A stretch of DNA of 64,000 nt from Metabacillus litoralis (GCF_020524045.1 NZ_JAIVKL010000008.1:206925-270924), one strand, 5' to 3'; shown: positions 36,643 to 46,447, numbered from the stretch's first letter. Numbers and translations: made by a program. The notes: generated by a model from the letters alone, not told the origin.

Positions 36643-36927
36643 AAAGGGATTGTGGTTTTCACTCTATTTTGAACTGTACAAATTATTTGGTGAATTGTCA
36701 TTAAAAAACTAGGATTTCTATAGATTTACGGATTTCATATATAAAAGAAGCAAGTAGGTATTGGCTAATTGCACGCTGAAGTCAAGATGTTCCAAGACTT
36801 TGCCCAAGTTATTTATCGTTGTTATTTACTATAAGTATATACTGTCAGTGGATATATATGGTAATATATTATTGGTTATTTGCTCAAGAAACATGAGCAT
36901 CTTTGATTAAAAAAGGAAGTGTCAATT
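36643..36927. other. Intergenic region of 285 bases, nothing recognised
   Basis: AT-rich; should contain the promoter of the pentapeptide gene. GCTCAAGAAACATGAGC near 36883-36899 is a small hairpin just ahead of the ribosome site. Confidence 0.35.
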
Positions 36928-37779
36928 ATGTCTGATACATTTCAAGTGATAGCCGATAATCAAAATCATCTTAAAGCAGATTGTGAAAAATGCTTTGGTT
37001 TATGTTGTGTTGCTCTACCATATGCGAAATCATCGGATTTTGCACATGATAAGGATAGCGGTACACCGTGTAGTCATTTGCAATCTGATTTTCGCTGTGG
37101 TATTCATCGTAAACTTAGAAATAAAGGCTATAAAGGGTGTACAGTTTATGAATGTTTTGGTGCTGGGCAAAAGGTTTCGCAAATTTTGTACAAAGGAAAG
37201 GATTGGCGTGAAAATCCAACTTCCCAAAATGAAATGTTTTCTGTATTTCCGATTATGCAGCAATTACATGAAATGATTTGCTATTTAAATGAAGCAATAC
37301 ATAGGAAAGAAACGATAACAATATATCATGAATTACATCGTGTTTTAGAAAAAACAGAAGCATTAACCTTTTTAAGCACAGATGAAATTTTAGCTCTAGA
37401 TATTCCATCACATAGGGCAATGGTTAATAATCTTCTTCTCAAAACAAGTGAACTAGTGCGATCCAAGGTAAAGTTTGATACCAATCACATTAAACAGAAA
37501 AACATCCGTAAGGGGAATGATTTTGTTGGTGCAAATTTACGTGGAGCTAACTTTAGGGGAAGCAATTTAAGAGGGGCATTACTAATTGCTTCTGATTTAC
37601 GTGAAGCTGATCTAAGAATGACAGATCTTATTGGTGCAGATTTACGTGATGCAAATTTAAGTGGTGCCAATCTTCGGGGGAGTATTTTTCTAACACAAGC
37701 TCAGATAAACTCCGCTAATGGAGATAAATCAACTAAATTGCCTGATTCATTAAGTATGCCAAATCATTGGATCATGTAA
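36928..37779 (+). CDS. Cys-rich plus pentapeptide-repeat protein
   Basis: I start at ATG 36928 after AAGGAAGTGTCAATT, giving 283 residues. The N-terminal 80 residues hold nine cysteines (CEKCFGLCC, then PCSHL, RCGIH, GCTVYECF), a YkgJ-like metal-binding pattern. A helical middle follows. Residues about 190-260 are pentapeptide repeats (ANLRG, ANFRG, SNLRG, ADLRD, ANLSG) forming a right-handed beta helix. The combination is known in Bacillus, but its role is not. Some pentapeptide proteins mimic DNA and protect gyrase, but nothing here demonstrates that. Confidence 0.88.
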   Translation: MSDTFQVIADNQNHLKADCEKCFGLCCVALPYAKSSDFAHDKDSGTPCSHLQSDFRCGIHRKLRNKGYKGCTVYECFGAGQKVSQILYKGKDWRENPTSQNEMFSVFPIMQQLHEMICYLNEAIHRKETITIYHELHRVLEKTEALTFLSTDEILALDIPSHRAMVNNLLLKTSELVRSKVKFDTNHIKQKNIRKGNDFVGANLRGANFRGSNLRGALLIASDLREADLRMTDLIGADLRDANLSGANLRGSIFLTQAQINSANGDKSTKLPDSLSMPNHWIM

Positions 37780-37850
37780 ATTAGTAGAAATAATGAATAT
37801 ATCTCTTATAAAACCTCTTTTATTCATTTTGTAAACAAAGGAGTGCTTGA

Positions 37851-38291
37851 ATGAGTTCTTTTATGAAAATCATTTTAACCGCTGTGTTAATTTTGATGAT
37901 TTTTTTGGTTGGTTTTTTTACTGGTAAATTCACTTCTAATGAAACAACAAGAGAGATTATGATTGGATACGAACACAAAGAACATCTTGGTCAAATCGAT
38001 TTCAAACAAAGGATAAAAGATAGTGAAGATCAAGCAATCGTTGATAATTTCATGATGATTTTTATGAACAAAAACAAGATTAATATACAAGAAGATTTAG
38101 AGAATCCAGATGTTTATCTATTTATAAAAAGTCCAAAACAATCAACATTATTAATTGAATCCAAGGTTTGGTTTACAAATAAAGGAGCGAAGATCGGAAT
38201 ACGTTCAGGTGAAACTTGGGATCAAGTAAAATATTACAATATAAACGAAAGTGATGCTAAATATATTCGTGAACACATTGATTTTAATTGA
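37851..38291 (+). CDS. Membrane-anchored protein, unknown
   Basis: The 146-residue protein has one N-terminal helix (about 5-27) and an outer domain with alternating strands, as in NPDVYLFIKSPKQSTLLI. AAAGGAGTGCTTGA precedes the ATG. It follows the pentapeptide gene by about 70 bases. No family is recognised. Confidence 0.7.
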   Translation: MSSFMKIILTAVLILMIFLVGFFTGKFTSNETTREIMIGYEHKEHLGQIDFKQRIKDSEDQAIVDNFMMIFMNKNKINIQEDLENPDVYLFIKSPKQSTLLIESKVWFTNKGAKIGIRSGETWDQVKYYNINESDAKYIREHIDFN

Positions 38292-38409
38292 AAAACACAA
38301 ATGTAATAGAAACTAATTTTTAAATTAATACATAGAAACTCTTATATTTTCTGTTTTTACATTCATATACATCTTAACAATAACATTTAATTGAGAGGAA
38401 TTCATACAT

Positions 38410-38550
38410 ATGTTAGAACTCGTTTTTCTATTATTTATTATTTATCTCATTTCAAGAGTTGCTCATTACTTTTACAACTGTAAGAAAAAGTTAGATGATA
38501 TAGATGAAAAATTAGGTGATATTAGAGACCAGTTATCGAAGAGAAATTGA
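38410..38550 (+). CDS. 46-residue membrane-anchored peptide
   Basis: The frame starts at ATG 38410 after GAGAGGAATTCATAC. It encodes one hydrophobic helix (LVFLLFIIYLI) and a charged helical tail (KKLDDIDEKLGDIRDQL) with a heptad pattern. The layout suggests a single-pass protein with a cytoplasmic coiled coil. The product is unknown. Confidence 0.55.
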   Translation: MLELVFLLFIIYLISRVAHYFYNCKKKLDDIDEKLGDIRDQLSKRN

Positions 38551-39020
38551 AGAGTAAAACATTTGTCTTTTTCATTAGATTATAGAGAATTATAGGATCT
38601 TCATTGTATTAATTTTAGTATGTTAAAGCTTAATGTCAGTTTTTTTAGCACTTTGTTGATTGAAGAGAATCCAGCTTAGATAAGCGTGTTAAAGGGATAC
38701 CCCACAGGAGCAAAGCTTACGAGAGAGATTTTCAGACCTACTCTTATATTATATTACTTTGTTTTCGAGAATCATATCTATCGCTCATATGTTAGAGGAT
38801 CAATTACACAACATGTGAGCGATATTTTTTTATCGTATTTATTAAACAAATATTCTTAATCTCAATTATTTCGATTAGGTTATTATCAGTCATTTAATAT
38901 GTTTAATGGCTGTTAAACTTAATTTTTGTTGCATTATCCAAAAATAATCGAAAAGATTACGATTTAATATTGACGAATGTTTCCTTTTTTTATATAGTAA
39001 TCTAGTATAAATCAAAACCA
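38551..39020. other. Intergenic region with a degenerate Bacillales motif and a hairpin
   Basis: Around 38690-38740 the sequence GATACCCCACAGGAGCAAAG resembles a short motif scattered between genes in many Bacillales. Further on there is a terminator-like hairpin at 38780-38830. No gene is supported. Confidence 0.4.
38780..38830 (+). terminator. Terminator-like hairpin
   Basis: ATCGCTCATATGTT and AACATGTGAGCGAT pair with one mismatch, followed by ATTTTTTT. The nearest upstream plus-strand gene is the 46-residue peptide, over 200 bases away. Confidence 0.7.
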
Positions 39021-39194
39021 TTACGTTTTATTGATTTTCTTGCCAATTAATATCACTTGATTTAAAAGGGTGTGTATCTTTACTAGCCATTTTAAATTCC
39101 TTAATTCATAGGATTGTTTTTTAATTTGATGTAAGGTTTTATCTAATGGTGAGATATATAAACTGTCTTTATTTTTTATTGATGGAATACTCAT
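39021..39194 (-). CDS. Possible 57-residue basic protein
   Basis: A minus-strand frame from ATG 39194 to TAA 39021 encodes SPLDKTLHQIKKQSYELRNL and a hydrophobic-basic end. GAGG lies about nine bases before the ATG. No relative is recognised and base use is like that of the spacers, so this is tentative. Confidence 0.35.
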   Translation of the reverse strand: MSIPSIKNKDSLYISPLDKTLHQIKKQSYELRNLKWLVKIHTLLNQVILIGKKINKT

Positions 39195-39318
39195 TATCGG
39201 AGCCTCATTTGTTTCGAAAAAGCTATAACATTTTTCTATTGAAAACAGCTAATAGAAAATTCTAAAGATAATCGAGTGATAAAAATACGTTAAAATTTAA
39301 GGAGTGGAAATATTCATA

Positions 39319-40857
39319 ATGAAAAGACATGTTACTTTATCCATACTATTGGTTTTATTCCTAGCGATTGCTACTGCTTGTACAAATTCAGATCAACAAG
39401 TTAGTAAAAGTGGTACTAAGCCAAATGATTCTAAATCTCTAACACTACTTTTTAGCTTTTCTTCTAAATCCATTGATCCTCATCAAGATTGGATGGGTGT
39501 TCGCGCAGGTATTGCAGAGACATTAGTAAAAATTGATGATAATTTAGAGATTCAACCATGGATAGCAGAGTCTTGGGTGCAAGACGATGAGAAAACATGG
39601 ACATTTAAAATTAGAGATGGCATCACGTTCCATGATGGCACAAAAGTTGATGGTGAGGCAGTTAAAGCTTCTTTTGAGAGATTACTAGAAGTTAATGAAG
39701 CGATTGGATCAAGCTTAAAAATAGACTCAATTGAAGCAAATGCACAGGAAGTTACATTTGTTACAACAGAAGTATATCCTGCTTTTTTATCCGAACTTGT
39801 TCATACAAATGCCTCAATTGTCAAGGTAGATGAAGAAAATATTGACAGTAAGCCAATTGCGACAGGACCTTTTCTAGTAGCAGATTTTACAGCTGAAGCA
39901 GAAATTAAACTTGAACGATATGAGGGGTATTGGGATGGAGCTGCAAAATTAGAAAATGTCACAGTTAAATTTAATTCTGATGGAAATGTTCGTGCTCTTG
40001 CACTACAATCGGGTGAAGCAGATATTGCTTATCATCTTCCTCCAGAGACATTAGATCCGATTGAAACCAGTGATCAACTTAGTGTTGAATCTGTTCCAAG
40101 CTTACGGGTACACTTTATGTTATATAATCATACAAAGCCTGCTTTACAAGATGAAAATGTAAGAAAAGCATTAGATTTATTGATTAATCGCGAAGTTGCA
40201 GTGAATGAAATCATGAATGGATATGCAACAGCAGCAAATGGACCTTTTAATCAAGAATTTGCTTTTGCTAGTAAGATACAACCTGTAGCATATGATCAGG
40301 CAAAAGCGGAAGATCTATTAAAAGAAGCAGGTTATCAAATGAATGCAGATGACTTGTTAGAAAAAGACGGTAAAGTTCTTGAATTAACGTTAGCAACTTA
40401 TCAAGGAAGACCAGAGTTACCATTAATCGCACAGTATTACCAAGCAGAAGCAGCAAAAGTTGGAATAAAGATAAATATCGTGACAATAGAAAATATTGAT
40501 AGTTATCTATGGGAGCAACAAAATGAGTGGGATTTAGTCACATATTCTAATTTATCAGCACCAAGAGGAGATGGTGGGTATTTCTTCAATGTTGCTTATT
40601 TACCAGATGGTGCACTAAATCCTGGTAAAATCAATATTCAAGAATTAAATGATGTAACAAAACAACTAAATGGTACAATTGACCTTAATGAACGAATTGA
40701 ATTGCAAAAGAAAGCAGTATCTATTGTTCAAGAACAAGTGCCACAATCCTTTATACTTCATCCACATATTATTGTAGGAGTAAATAAACGTGTGAAAAAT
40801 TGGAAACCAGGATCTGAAGAATATTATCTTATTACTAATAAAATGGATGTAGAATAA
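39319..40857 (+). CDS. ABC transporter substrate-binding lipoprotein, nickel/peptide type
   Basis: I start at ATG 39319, giving 512 residues. AAGGAG lies rather far upstream (about 14 bases), but an earlier GTG at 39304 overlaps that site. The signal peptide ends in a lipobox, AIATAC. The mature protein is a family 5 binding protein (IQPWIAESWVQDDEKTWTFK, ITFHDGTKVDGEAVKASFER). Its sequence reads most like NikA/CntA proteins for nickel or metal-opine complexes. Peptide binding cannot be excluded. A terminator separates it from the permease genes. Confidence 0.85.
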   Translation: MKRHVTLSILLVLFLAIATACTNSDQQVSKSGTKPNDSKSLTLLFSFSSKSIDPHQDWMGVRAGIAETLVKIDDNLEIQPWIAESWVQDDEKTWTFKIRDGITFHDGTKVDGEAVKASFERLLEVNEAIGSSLKIDSIEANAQEVTFVTTEVYPAFLSELVHTNASIVKVDEENIDSKPIATGPFLVADFTAEAEIKLERYEGYWDGAAKLENVTVKFNSDGNVRALALQSGEADIAYHLPPETLDPIETSDQLSVESVPSLRVHFMLYNHTKPALQDENVRKALDLLINREVAVNEIMNGYATAANGPFNQEFAFASKIQPVAYDQAKAEDLLKEAGYQMNADDLLEKDGKVLELTLATYQGRPELPLIAQYYQAEAAKVGIKINIVTIENIDSYLWEQQNEWDLVTYSNLSAPRGDGGYFFNVAYLPDGALNPGKINIQELNDVTKQLNGTIDLNERIELQKKAVSIVQEQVPQSFILHPHIIVGVNKRVKNWKPGSEEYYLITNKMDVE

Positions 40858-40861
40858 CTAA

Positions 40862-40909
40862 TAAGTGAAAGAGAAAGTGTCATTATGATACTTTTCCTTT
40901 CACTTTTGT
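40862..40909 (+). terminator. Terminator between the binding protein and permease genes
   Basis: AAGTGAAAG and CTTTCACTT, extended by AAAGTGTCAT/ATGATACTTT, form a long stem before GTAGTTTTTT. Partial read-through would give more binding protein than membrane complex. Confidence 0.75.
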
Positions 40910-41165
40910 AGTTTTTTAAATTTTTACTAGATAGTCTTTGCTATGAGTTTTACCGAAAGAATGACGTATTAATTAGATTAAATAAAATAGCATGACAGGA
41001 GAGATTTAGTACCAAACACTTGAGCTAGGTCAGATTAAATGTTTGGCACAAAAGAGAATAACCATTGAATTATTTATTTCTCGTGAACATTATTACATTA
41101 CTTAATACATAGAAACAAAGACTGAGAAAACACCCTATAAAAATGAATGTTGGTAGGTGAAAATA
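40910..41165. other. Gap inside the importer locus with a hairpin
   Basis: CCAAACA at 41012 and TGTTTGG at 41040 form a seven-pair stem around 21 bases. It has no T run, so it could be an operator or RNA structure rather than a terminator. A second promoter for the permease genes may lie here. Confidence 0.4.
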
Positions 41166-42116
41166 ATGCAAAGAGTATTGTCAATTATTGGATCTAGATT
41201 GATTCAATTAATCATTATGATTCTAGTGTTGTCTATTTTCACATTTTTATTGATGAAGATAACACCAGGAGATCCAATTCGATCGATTTTGAAAGTAGAT
41301 GATGTTGCTACAACAAAAGTAGATGAGGAGAAATTAAGGAAAGAATATGGCTTTGATGAACCAATTTTCAAGCAATATAGTCAATGGCTTATCGATGTTG
41401 CACAATTAGATCTTGGGAAATCTGTTATTTCAAAAAAACCTGTTATAGAGATGATTATGGATCGTCTGCCAGCCACGATATCATTAGCTATAGGCGGTTT
41501 GATTGTCTTATTTTTCCTTTCCATACCGCTTGGAGTAATTGGTGCAGTTTATGAAGGTCGGTGGCCCGATTATATCAGCCGATTAATTGCATTGGTCGGT
41601 GCTTCGATCCCAAGCTTTTGGCTTGGCTTATTATTAATCTATTTTTTCTCTCTACAATTAAATCTTCTACCAGTCATGGGGAAAGGATCGATCGCACACT
41701 ATATATTACCTTCAGTTACATTAGGCATAGCGATGGCTCCTATATACATACGTCTATTGCGAGAGCGACTTATCTCAACATTGCAAAGTCCATATATTGA
41801 AGCTGCAAAAGCAAGGGGATTATCAAAAGAAAGAGTGCTCCTTTTTCATGCATTAAGAGGAAGTCTTATTCCGTTAGTCACTATGTTTGGTTTAAGTATC
41901 GGCAGTCTTCTTGGTGGAATTATGGTGATTGAAACCCTTTTTTCATGGCCTGGGATGGGTGATTTAATTGTTCAAGCCGTTCTCCAACGAGATTATCCAG
42001 TTATACAAGGATATATTCTGATCATCGGTATTCTTGTGGTGATAACAAATTTACTTGTTGATTTACTTTATTTGCTTATAAATCCACAAATTAAGCAAGG
42101 AAAGGAGGTAGCATAA
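41166..42116 (+). CDS. ABC importer permease, NikB/OppB type
   Basis: I start at ATG 41166 after GGTAGGTGAAAATA, giving 316 residues. The six-helix BPD family 1 permease shows the ATPase-contact loop EAAKARGLSKERVLLFHALRG with the usual EAA motif. The stop overlaps the next ATG (TAATG). It pairs with the NikC-like permease. Confidence 0.92.
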   Translation: MQRVLSIIGSRLIQLIIMILVLSIFTFLLMKITPGDPIRSILKVDDVATTKVDEEKLRKEYGFDEPIFKQYSQWLIDVAQLDLGKSVISKKPVIEMIMDRLPATISLAIGGLIVLFFLSIPLGVIGAVYEGRWPDYISRLIALVGASIPSFWLGLLLIYFFSLQLNLLPVMGKGSIAHYILPSVTLGIAMAPIYIRLLRERLISTLQSPYIEAAKARGLSKERVLLFHALRGSLIPLVTMFGLSIGSLLGGIMVIETLFSWPGMGDLIVQAVLQRDYPVIQGYILIIGILVVITNLLVDLLYLLINPQIKQGKEVA

Positions 42117-42967
42117 TGGAAGCAGTTCTAAGTAAGAAAACATCTCGTTTATTTCGTCATCCTACGATGGTTATTGGACTATTTCTTTGTAGTATTATAC
42201 TCATGACAATTTTTGTCGGGGGAATTATATCAACGCATGGTCCGTTTGAAATTGATATGGGAAATAGACTACAAAAATCATCATCTACTCATTGGTTCGG
42301 TACTGATCAATTAGGTAGAGATATTTTTGCTAGAATTGTGTATGGAGCAAAAATAACGGTTGGATTAGGGGGATTAGCTATTCTTTTATCCGTGTTCATT
42401 GGTGTTCCTATAGGCCTTTTATCAGGATTTATTGGTGGGAAAATTGATAGCATATTTATGAGAATTATTGATGGGATTCTTTCGTTTCCAGATGTGATTT
42501 TAGCTATTGCAATTGCGGGAATATTAGGACCTAACTTAACAAATATCATTATAGCAATTGTTTTGGTTAGATGGATTGTGTATGCACGTGTAGTCAGAGG
42601 CTTAGTTTTAGCTGAAAAAGAGAAAGAATATGTTCTAGTTTCTAAGGTATCATACTCTAGTGTATTTAAAACAATTCGAATGCATTTATTACCGCAGGTG
42701 ATGCCTGATATTATTGTGATGGCTGCGATTGATATTGGTAAAGTAATACTGCTTATCTCAGCTTTATCTTATATTGGCCTTGGTGCACAACCACCTATAC
42801 CGGAGTGGGGAGCTATGCTTAATGAGGGAAGAGCATATTTTCAAGTGATTCCTTCTCTTATGATCTACCCTGGACTTGCGATTATGTTAACCGTTTTAAC
42901 CTTTAATCTATTAGGCGATGGGTTAAAAAATCATTTTGATATCCGGAAAGGGAGGGAATATTTGTGA
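42116..42967 (+). CDS. ABC importer permease, NikC/OppC type
   Basis: The 283-residue protein begins with the OppC_N-type helix and has HWFGTDQLGRDIFARIVYGA, a hallmark of this subunit. A degenerate EAA loop (EYVLVSKVSYSSVFKTIRMH) contacts the ATPase. It overlaps nikB-like by one base and the next ATPase gene by four, so translation is coupled. Confidence 0.92.
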   Translation: MEAVLSKKTSRLFRHPTMVIGLFLCSIILMTIFVGGIISTHGPFEIDMGNRLQKSSSTHWFGTDQLGRDIFARIVYGAKITVGLGGLAILLSVFIGVPIGLLSGFIGGKIDSIFMRIIDGILSFPDVILAIAIAGILGPNLTNIIIAIVLVRWIVYARVVRGLVLAEKEKEYVLVSKVSYSSVFKTIRMHLLPQVMPDIIVMAAIDIGKVILLISALSYIGLGAQPPIPEWGAMLNEGRAYFQVIPSLMIYPGLAIMLTVLTFNLLGDGLKNHFDIRKGREYL

Positions 42968-43797
42968 GCGAGCATTTACTTTCGATACCGAATCTAACAA
43001 TTATGGTAAAAGAACGTCAACAATCGACAACTTTACTTGAGTCTGTGAATTTACATATAAATAGTGGGGAAATTGTGGGACTTATCGGTGAGAGTGGAAG
43101 TGGTAAAAGTTTAACAGCAAAAGCAATTATGAATCTTCTACCGGGTAATATGCAATTGCAGCATAGTGAAATTTTGTTTAAAAATAAAGATCTTCTAACC
43201 CTGACACCCAAAAATCATCGGAAATTACTAGGAAAAAATATCGGTATGATCTTTCAAGATTATCGAAGTAGTTTTACACCATTTATTCGAATTGGTAAGC
43301 AAATGGTTGAAACGATTTGTGCTCATCTCCCTATCAAGAAAAAAGAAGCAAAGGTCATTGCAATGGAAGTTTTAGAAGAAATGGGGTTAGAGGCGGACCG
43401 TGCTTATCATAGCTATCCCTTTCAATTAAGTGGGGGACAGATACAAAGATGTGCAATTGCAATGGCTCTTGCACTAAAGCCAGATTTGCTCATTTGTGAT
43501 GAAGTCACAACTGCACTTGATGTGATGAGTGGTGAAAAGGTTTTAGATTATCTAGATTTTGTTCGAAAGGAAACAGGTTGTGCGGTTATAATGATCACAC
43601 ACGACTTAGCTCAAGCGTATAAAAGAACAGATCGCATGTATGTGATGCATCAAGGAATTATCGTTGAAGAAGGTCTTCCAGAACAAATTCGCTGTCATCA
43701 TAAACACCCTTACACCAAAAAGCTATGTTCTTGTTTACTATCACTTCCGCATGAGAATGAGTTAGTAGAACAAAGAGAAAGAGTTGTTATACTATGA
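42964..43797 (+). CDS. ABC importer ATPase, NikD/OppD type
   Basis: The 277-residue ATPase has Walker A GESGSGKS, signature LSGGQ, Walker B LLICDE and a switch histidine in MITHD. The start is GTG at 42964, four bases inside the NikC-like gene. It ends in CHHKHPYTKKLCSCLL, the short oligopeptide/nickel C-terminal tail. Confidence 0.92.
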   Translation: MSEHLLSIPNLTIMVKERQQSTTLLESVNLHINSGEIVGLIGESGSGKSLTAKAIMNLLPGNMQLQHSEILFKNKDLLTLTPKNHRKLLGKNIGMIFQDYRSSFTPFIRIGKQMVETICAHLPIKKKEAKVIAMEVLEEMGLEADRAYHSYPFQLSGGQIQRCAIAMALALKPDLLICDEVTTALDVMSGEKVLDYLDFVRKETGCAVIMITHDLAQAYKRTDRMYVMHQGIIVEEGLPEQIRCHHKHPYTKKLCSCLLSLPHENELVEQRERVVIL

Positions 43798-44564
43798 GTT
43801 TATTAATTATTGATGAAGTATCCAAAAACTATGCCAATCGAGTAAAAGCACTAGAAAGAATATCCTTTCATGTAACAGAAGGTCAGTGTGTTGGAATTGT
43901 TGGTGAAAGTGGAAGTGGCAAAAGCACATTGGCTCAATTAATTTTAGGACTTGAACAATATAAAAACGGCAAAATTCTTCTTAATGGAGAACAAATTCCT
44001 CCAAAAAAAAGATCGCAAGTTCGTCAGTATCGTAAAAGTGTGCAAATGATTTTCCAGGATTCAACTAGTACATTAAATCCCAAATTACCAATATGGAAAA
44101 GTTTGATTGAGCCACTTGATAATTTTAAAGAAATTACTCCTTCTTATCTATCCGGTGATTTATCACGAAAAGAAATAGCTATGCTGCTTTTAGAGATGGT
44201 CGGACTAGAAAAGCAAATGGCGGATCGTTACCCTAGCGAATTAAGTGGAGGACAAAAGCAACGTGTTAGTATAGCAAGAGCGATAAGCATTGAACCATCA
44301 CTACTTATATGTGATGAACCAACCGCAAGCCTTGATGTGACTGTACAAGTTCAAATTCTAGAGTTATTGAAGGAGCTTCAAAGAAAAACCAATATGTCAA
44401 TTCTCTTTATCTCTCATGATATAAGAGCTGTAACATTTTTATGTGATAAAATGATCGTATTAAAAGGCGGATCAATTGTTGATGAATTTAGTCTTGAAGA
44501 ACTTTATTCAAAAAAGCGTGATTCCTATACAAAAGCTCTTATTAAAGCTGCAGCAATTGATTAA
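43794..44564 (+). CDS. ABC importer ATPase, NikE/OppF type
   Basis: The 256-residue second ATPase has GESGSGKST, LSGGQKQRVSIARA, LLICDEPTASLD and SHD. It overlaps the preceding ATPase gene by four bases (ATGA). With it and the two permeases it forms a complete importer core. Confidence 0.92.
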   Translation: MSLLIIDEVSKNYANRVKALERISFHVTEGQCVGIVGESGSGKSTLAQLILGLEQYKNGKILLNGEQIPPKKRSQVRQYRKSVQMIFQDSTSTLNPKLPIWKSLIEPLDNFKEITPSYLSGDLSRKEIAMLLLEMVGLEKQMADRYPSELSGGQKQRVSIARAISIEPSLLICDEPTASLDVTVQVQILELLKELQRKTNMSILFISHDIRAVTFLCDKMIVLKGGSIVDEFSLEELYSKKRDSYTKALIKAAAID

Positions 44565-44592
44565 GTAAGTAGAAAGAGAGGCTATTTCATCT

Positions 44593-45087
44593 ATGGAAAT
44601 TCAAACTGTGAAAAAAGTAGAAATCCATCAAGTTGGAGATTTTTTAGAAAAAACTATGAAGTCAGTTTTTCCTTATCCACTAAGTGAAGCTTCAAAAAAA
44701 GATATAACTGAAATGGACACATTATTTTTAGAAAAAGAAAAAGCAACGTTTTTAGCTGCCTTTAAAGACGGCAAAGTTGTTGGCACAATTGCTGTACGAC
44801 CTTACGATGATCGATTTGCCACATTAAAAAATCGATATGAAATTCAAACAACTTGTGAGATAGTGAAATGCTATGTTGATCAAGACCTACGCAGAGAAGG
44901 TATCGGTTCAGCGCTTTTTTCACATATTGAACAATATTGTAAAGAAGCGGGTTATAAAACGATGTATTTACATACCCAAAAATTTTTTCCAGGTGGATTA
45001 TCTTTTTGGCAGAAAAAAGAGTTTACAATAATCCTAGATGAACTCGATGCAATGGAAACAGTTCATTTAGAAAAAGTGATTTTATAA
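44593..45087 (+). CDS. GNAT family N-acetyltransferase, in the importer operon
   Basis: The 164-residue protein has the acetyl-CoA motif QDLRREGIGSALFSHIE and a YLHTQKFF strand after it. It starts 28 bases after the second ATPase with AGAAAGAGAGG upstream, so it is probably cotranscribed. Its substrate is unknown. Position suggests modification of whatever is imported or exported here. Confidence 0.88.
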   Translation: MEIQTVKKVEIHQVGDFLEKTMKSVFPYPLSEASKKDITEMDTLFLEKEKATFLAAFKDGKVVGTIAVRPYDDRFATLKNRYEIQTTCEIVKCYVDQDLRREGIGSALFSHIEQYCKEAGYKTMYLHTQKFFPGGLSFWQKKEFTIILDELDAMETVHLEKVIL

Positions 45088-45103
45088 TTAGAAGGAGATA
45101 TAA

Positions 45104-46447
45104 ATGAAGGGAGCAACCTCATCTTTAAACATCAGTAACAAACCTTCTTTACACCAAAAAGAATACCTGCATTTAGCAATACCACTTATTATATCTGGAA
45201 TTTCTACTCCGATCCTTGGCGCTGTTGATACAGCAGTAGTTGGGAGAATACCAGATCCAGCTTCAATTGGTGGAGTGGCAATTGGAGCGCTTATTTTTAA
45301 TACAATGTATTGGCTACTAGGATTTCTTCGTGTAAGTACTAGCGGTTTTACTTCACAAGCTCAAGGATCAAATAACGATAAAGAAACCATATTATCCTTA
45401 TTAAGACCAATGATTATTGCGATCATTGTTGGCATGATTTTTATTATTTTACAATACCCTATTCTACAGATTTCATTAAAGGTTATAGGTGCTAGTGAAT
45501 CAGTAACAAGCTATGCAGCAACCTATTTCAAGGTTCGGATATGGGGAGCACCGTTTATTCTTCTTAGTTATGTGATGATTGGTTGGCTAATGGGCTTAGG
45601 TAAAGTTAAGCTTTCTTTAGCCATGCAAATTGTCATGAATTTACTCAATATTATCTTAGATCTTGTGTTTGTTTTAGGTTTTAATATGGGGGTTTCAGGT
45701 GTTGCTTATGCTACACTTATTGCAGAAATAAGTGCGATTATGTTCGGAGCATACCTTATTTTTAAGGTAAATAAAGTTCGATTATCTCAAATAAAGCTTA
45801 GCATGTTACTTGAATCAGAACCACTTTTAAAAATGTTACATGTAAATCGAGATTTATTTCTACGAACAGTTTGTTTATTAACAATGACAGGAATTTTCAC
45901 TTCAAAAGGTGCAAGCATGGGAGAAGTCACTTTAGCAGCAAATGCAATTATTCTTCAAATTCATTATATTATGGCTTATCTTTTTGGTGGATTTGCAAAT
46001 GCGTCAAGTATCCTTGTTGGTCGATCCATTGGTGGAAATAATCAATTCCTCTATAAAAGGGCTTTTTTCTTATCAGGTCAATGGGGATTTATTGCCGCAA
46101 TCGGATTATCTCTAGTCATCATTTTCTTTGGTGACATCGTTATCTCTCTTTTCACTATTATTCCAGATGTAAGAGAAACGGCAAGTGAACTACTTGTTTG
46201 GATGATCATCTTTCCATTTGTTGGATTTTGGGGATTGCAATTGGAAGGAATATTTTCCGGTGCAACAGAAGCAAAATCAATAAGAAATTCCATTGTTTTT
46301 GCATTACTTGTGTTCCTGATCGCAATTTGGCTACTAGCACCATATCAAAATACAGGGCTTTGGCTAGCTTTTGTAATATTTAGTGCTTCAAGATCATTCT
46401 TTTTATCTCTTTTCATTCCTAATCTGACAAGAAGTAGATTTAGATGA
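45104..46447 (+). CDS. MATE family efflux transporter, DinF-like
   Basis: The 447-residue protein has about 12 hydrophobic helices. AIPLIISGISTPILGAVDTAVVG is the standard MATE opening, and GGFANASSILVGRSIGG marks the second half. It exports cationic compounds by proton or sodium antiport. It follows the GNAT gene by 16 bases (AGAAGGAGATATAA), so the ABC core, GNAT and MATE genes likely share a transcript. That combination couples import, acetylation and export. Confidence 0.9.
   Translation: MKGATSSLNISNKPSLHQKEYLHLAIPLIISGISTPILGAVDTAVVGRIPDPASIGGVAIGALIFNTMYWLLGFLRVSTSGFTSQAQGSNNDKETILSLLRPMIIAIIVGMIFIILQYPILQISLKVIGASESVTSYAATYFKVRIWGAPFILLSYVMIGWLMGLGKVKLSLAMQIVMNLLNIILDLVFVLGFNMGVSGVAYATLIAEISAIMFGAYLIFKVNKVRLSQIKLSMLLESEPLLKMLHVNRDLFLRTVCLLTMTGIFTSKGASMGEVTLAANAIILQIHYIMAYLFGGFANASSILVGRSIGGNNQFLYKRAFFLSGQWGFIAAIGLSLVIIFFGDIVISLFTIIPDVRETASELLVWMIIFPFVGFWGLQLEGIFSGATEAKSIRNSIVFALLVFLIAIWLLAPYQNTGLWLAFVIFSASRSFFLSLFIPNLTRSRFR

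Noticed and set aside
38690..38740. A new repeat around GATACCCCACAGGAGC
   Set aside because: It looks like a degenerate copy of a short motif common between Bacillales genes, seen only once here.
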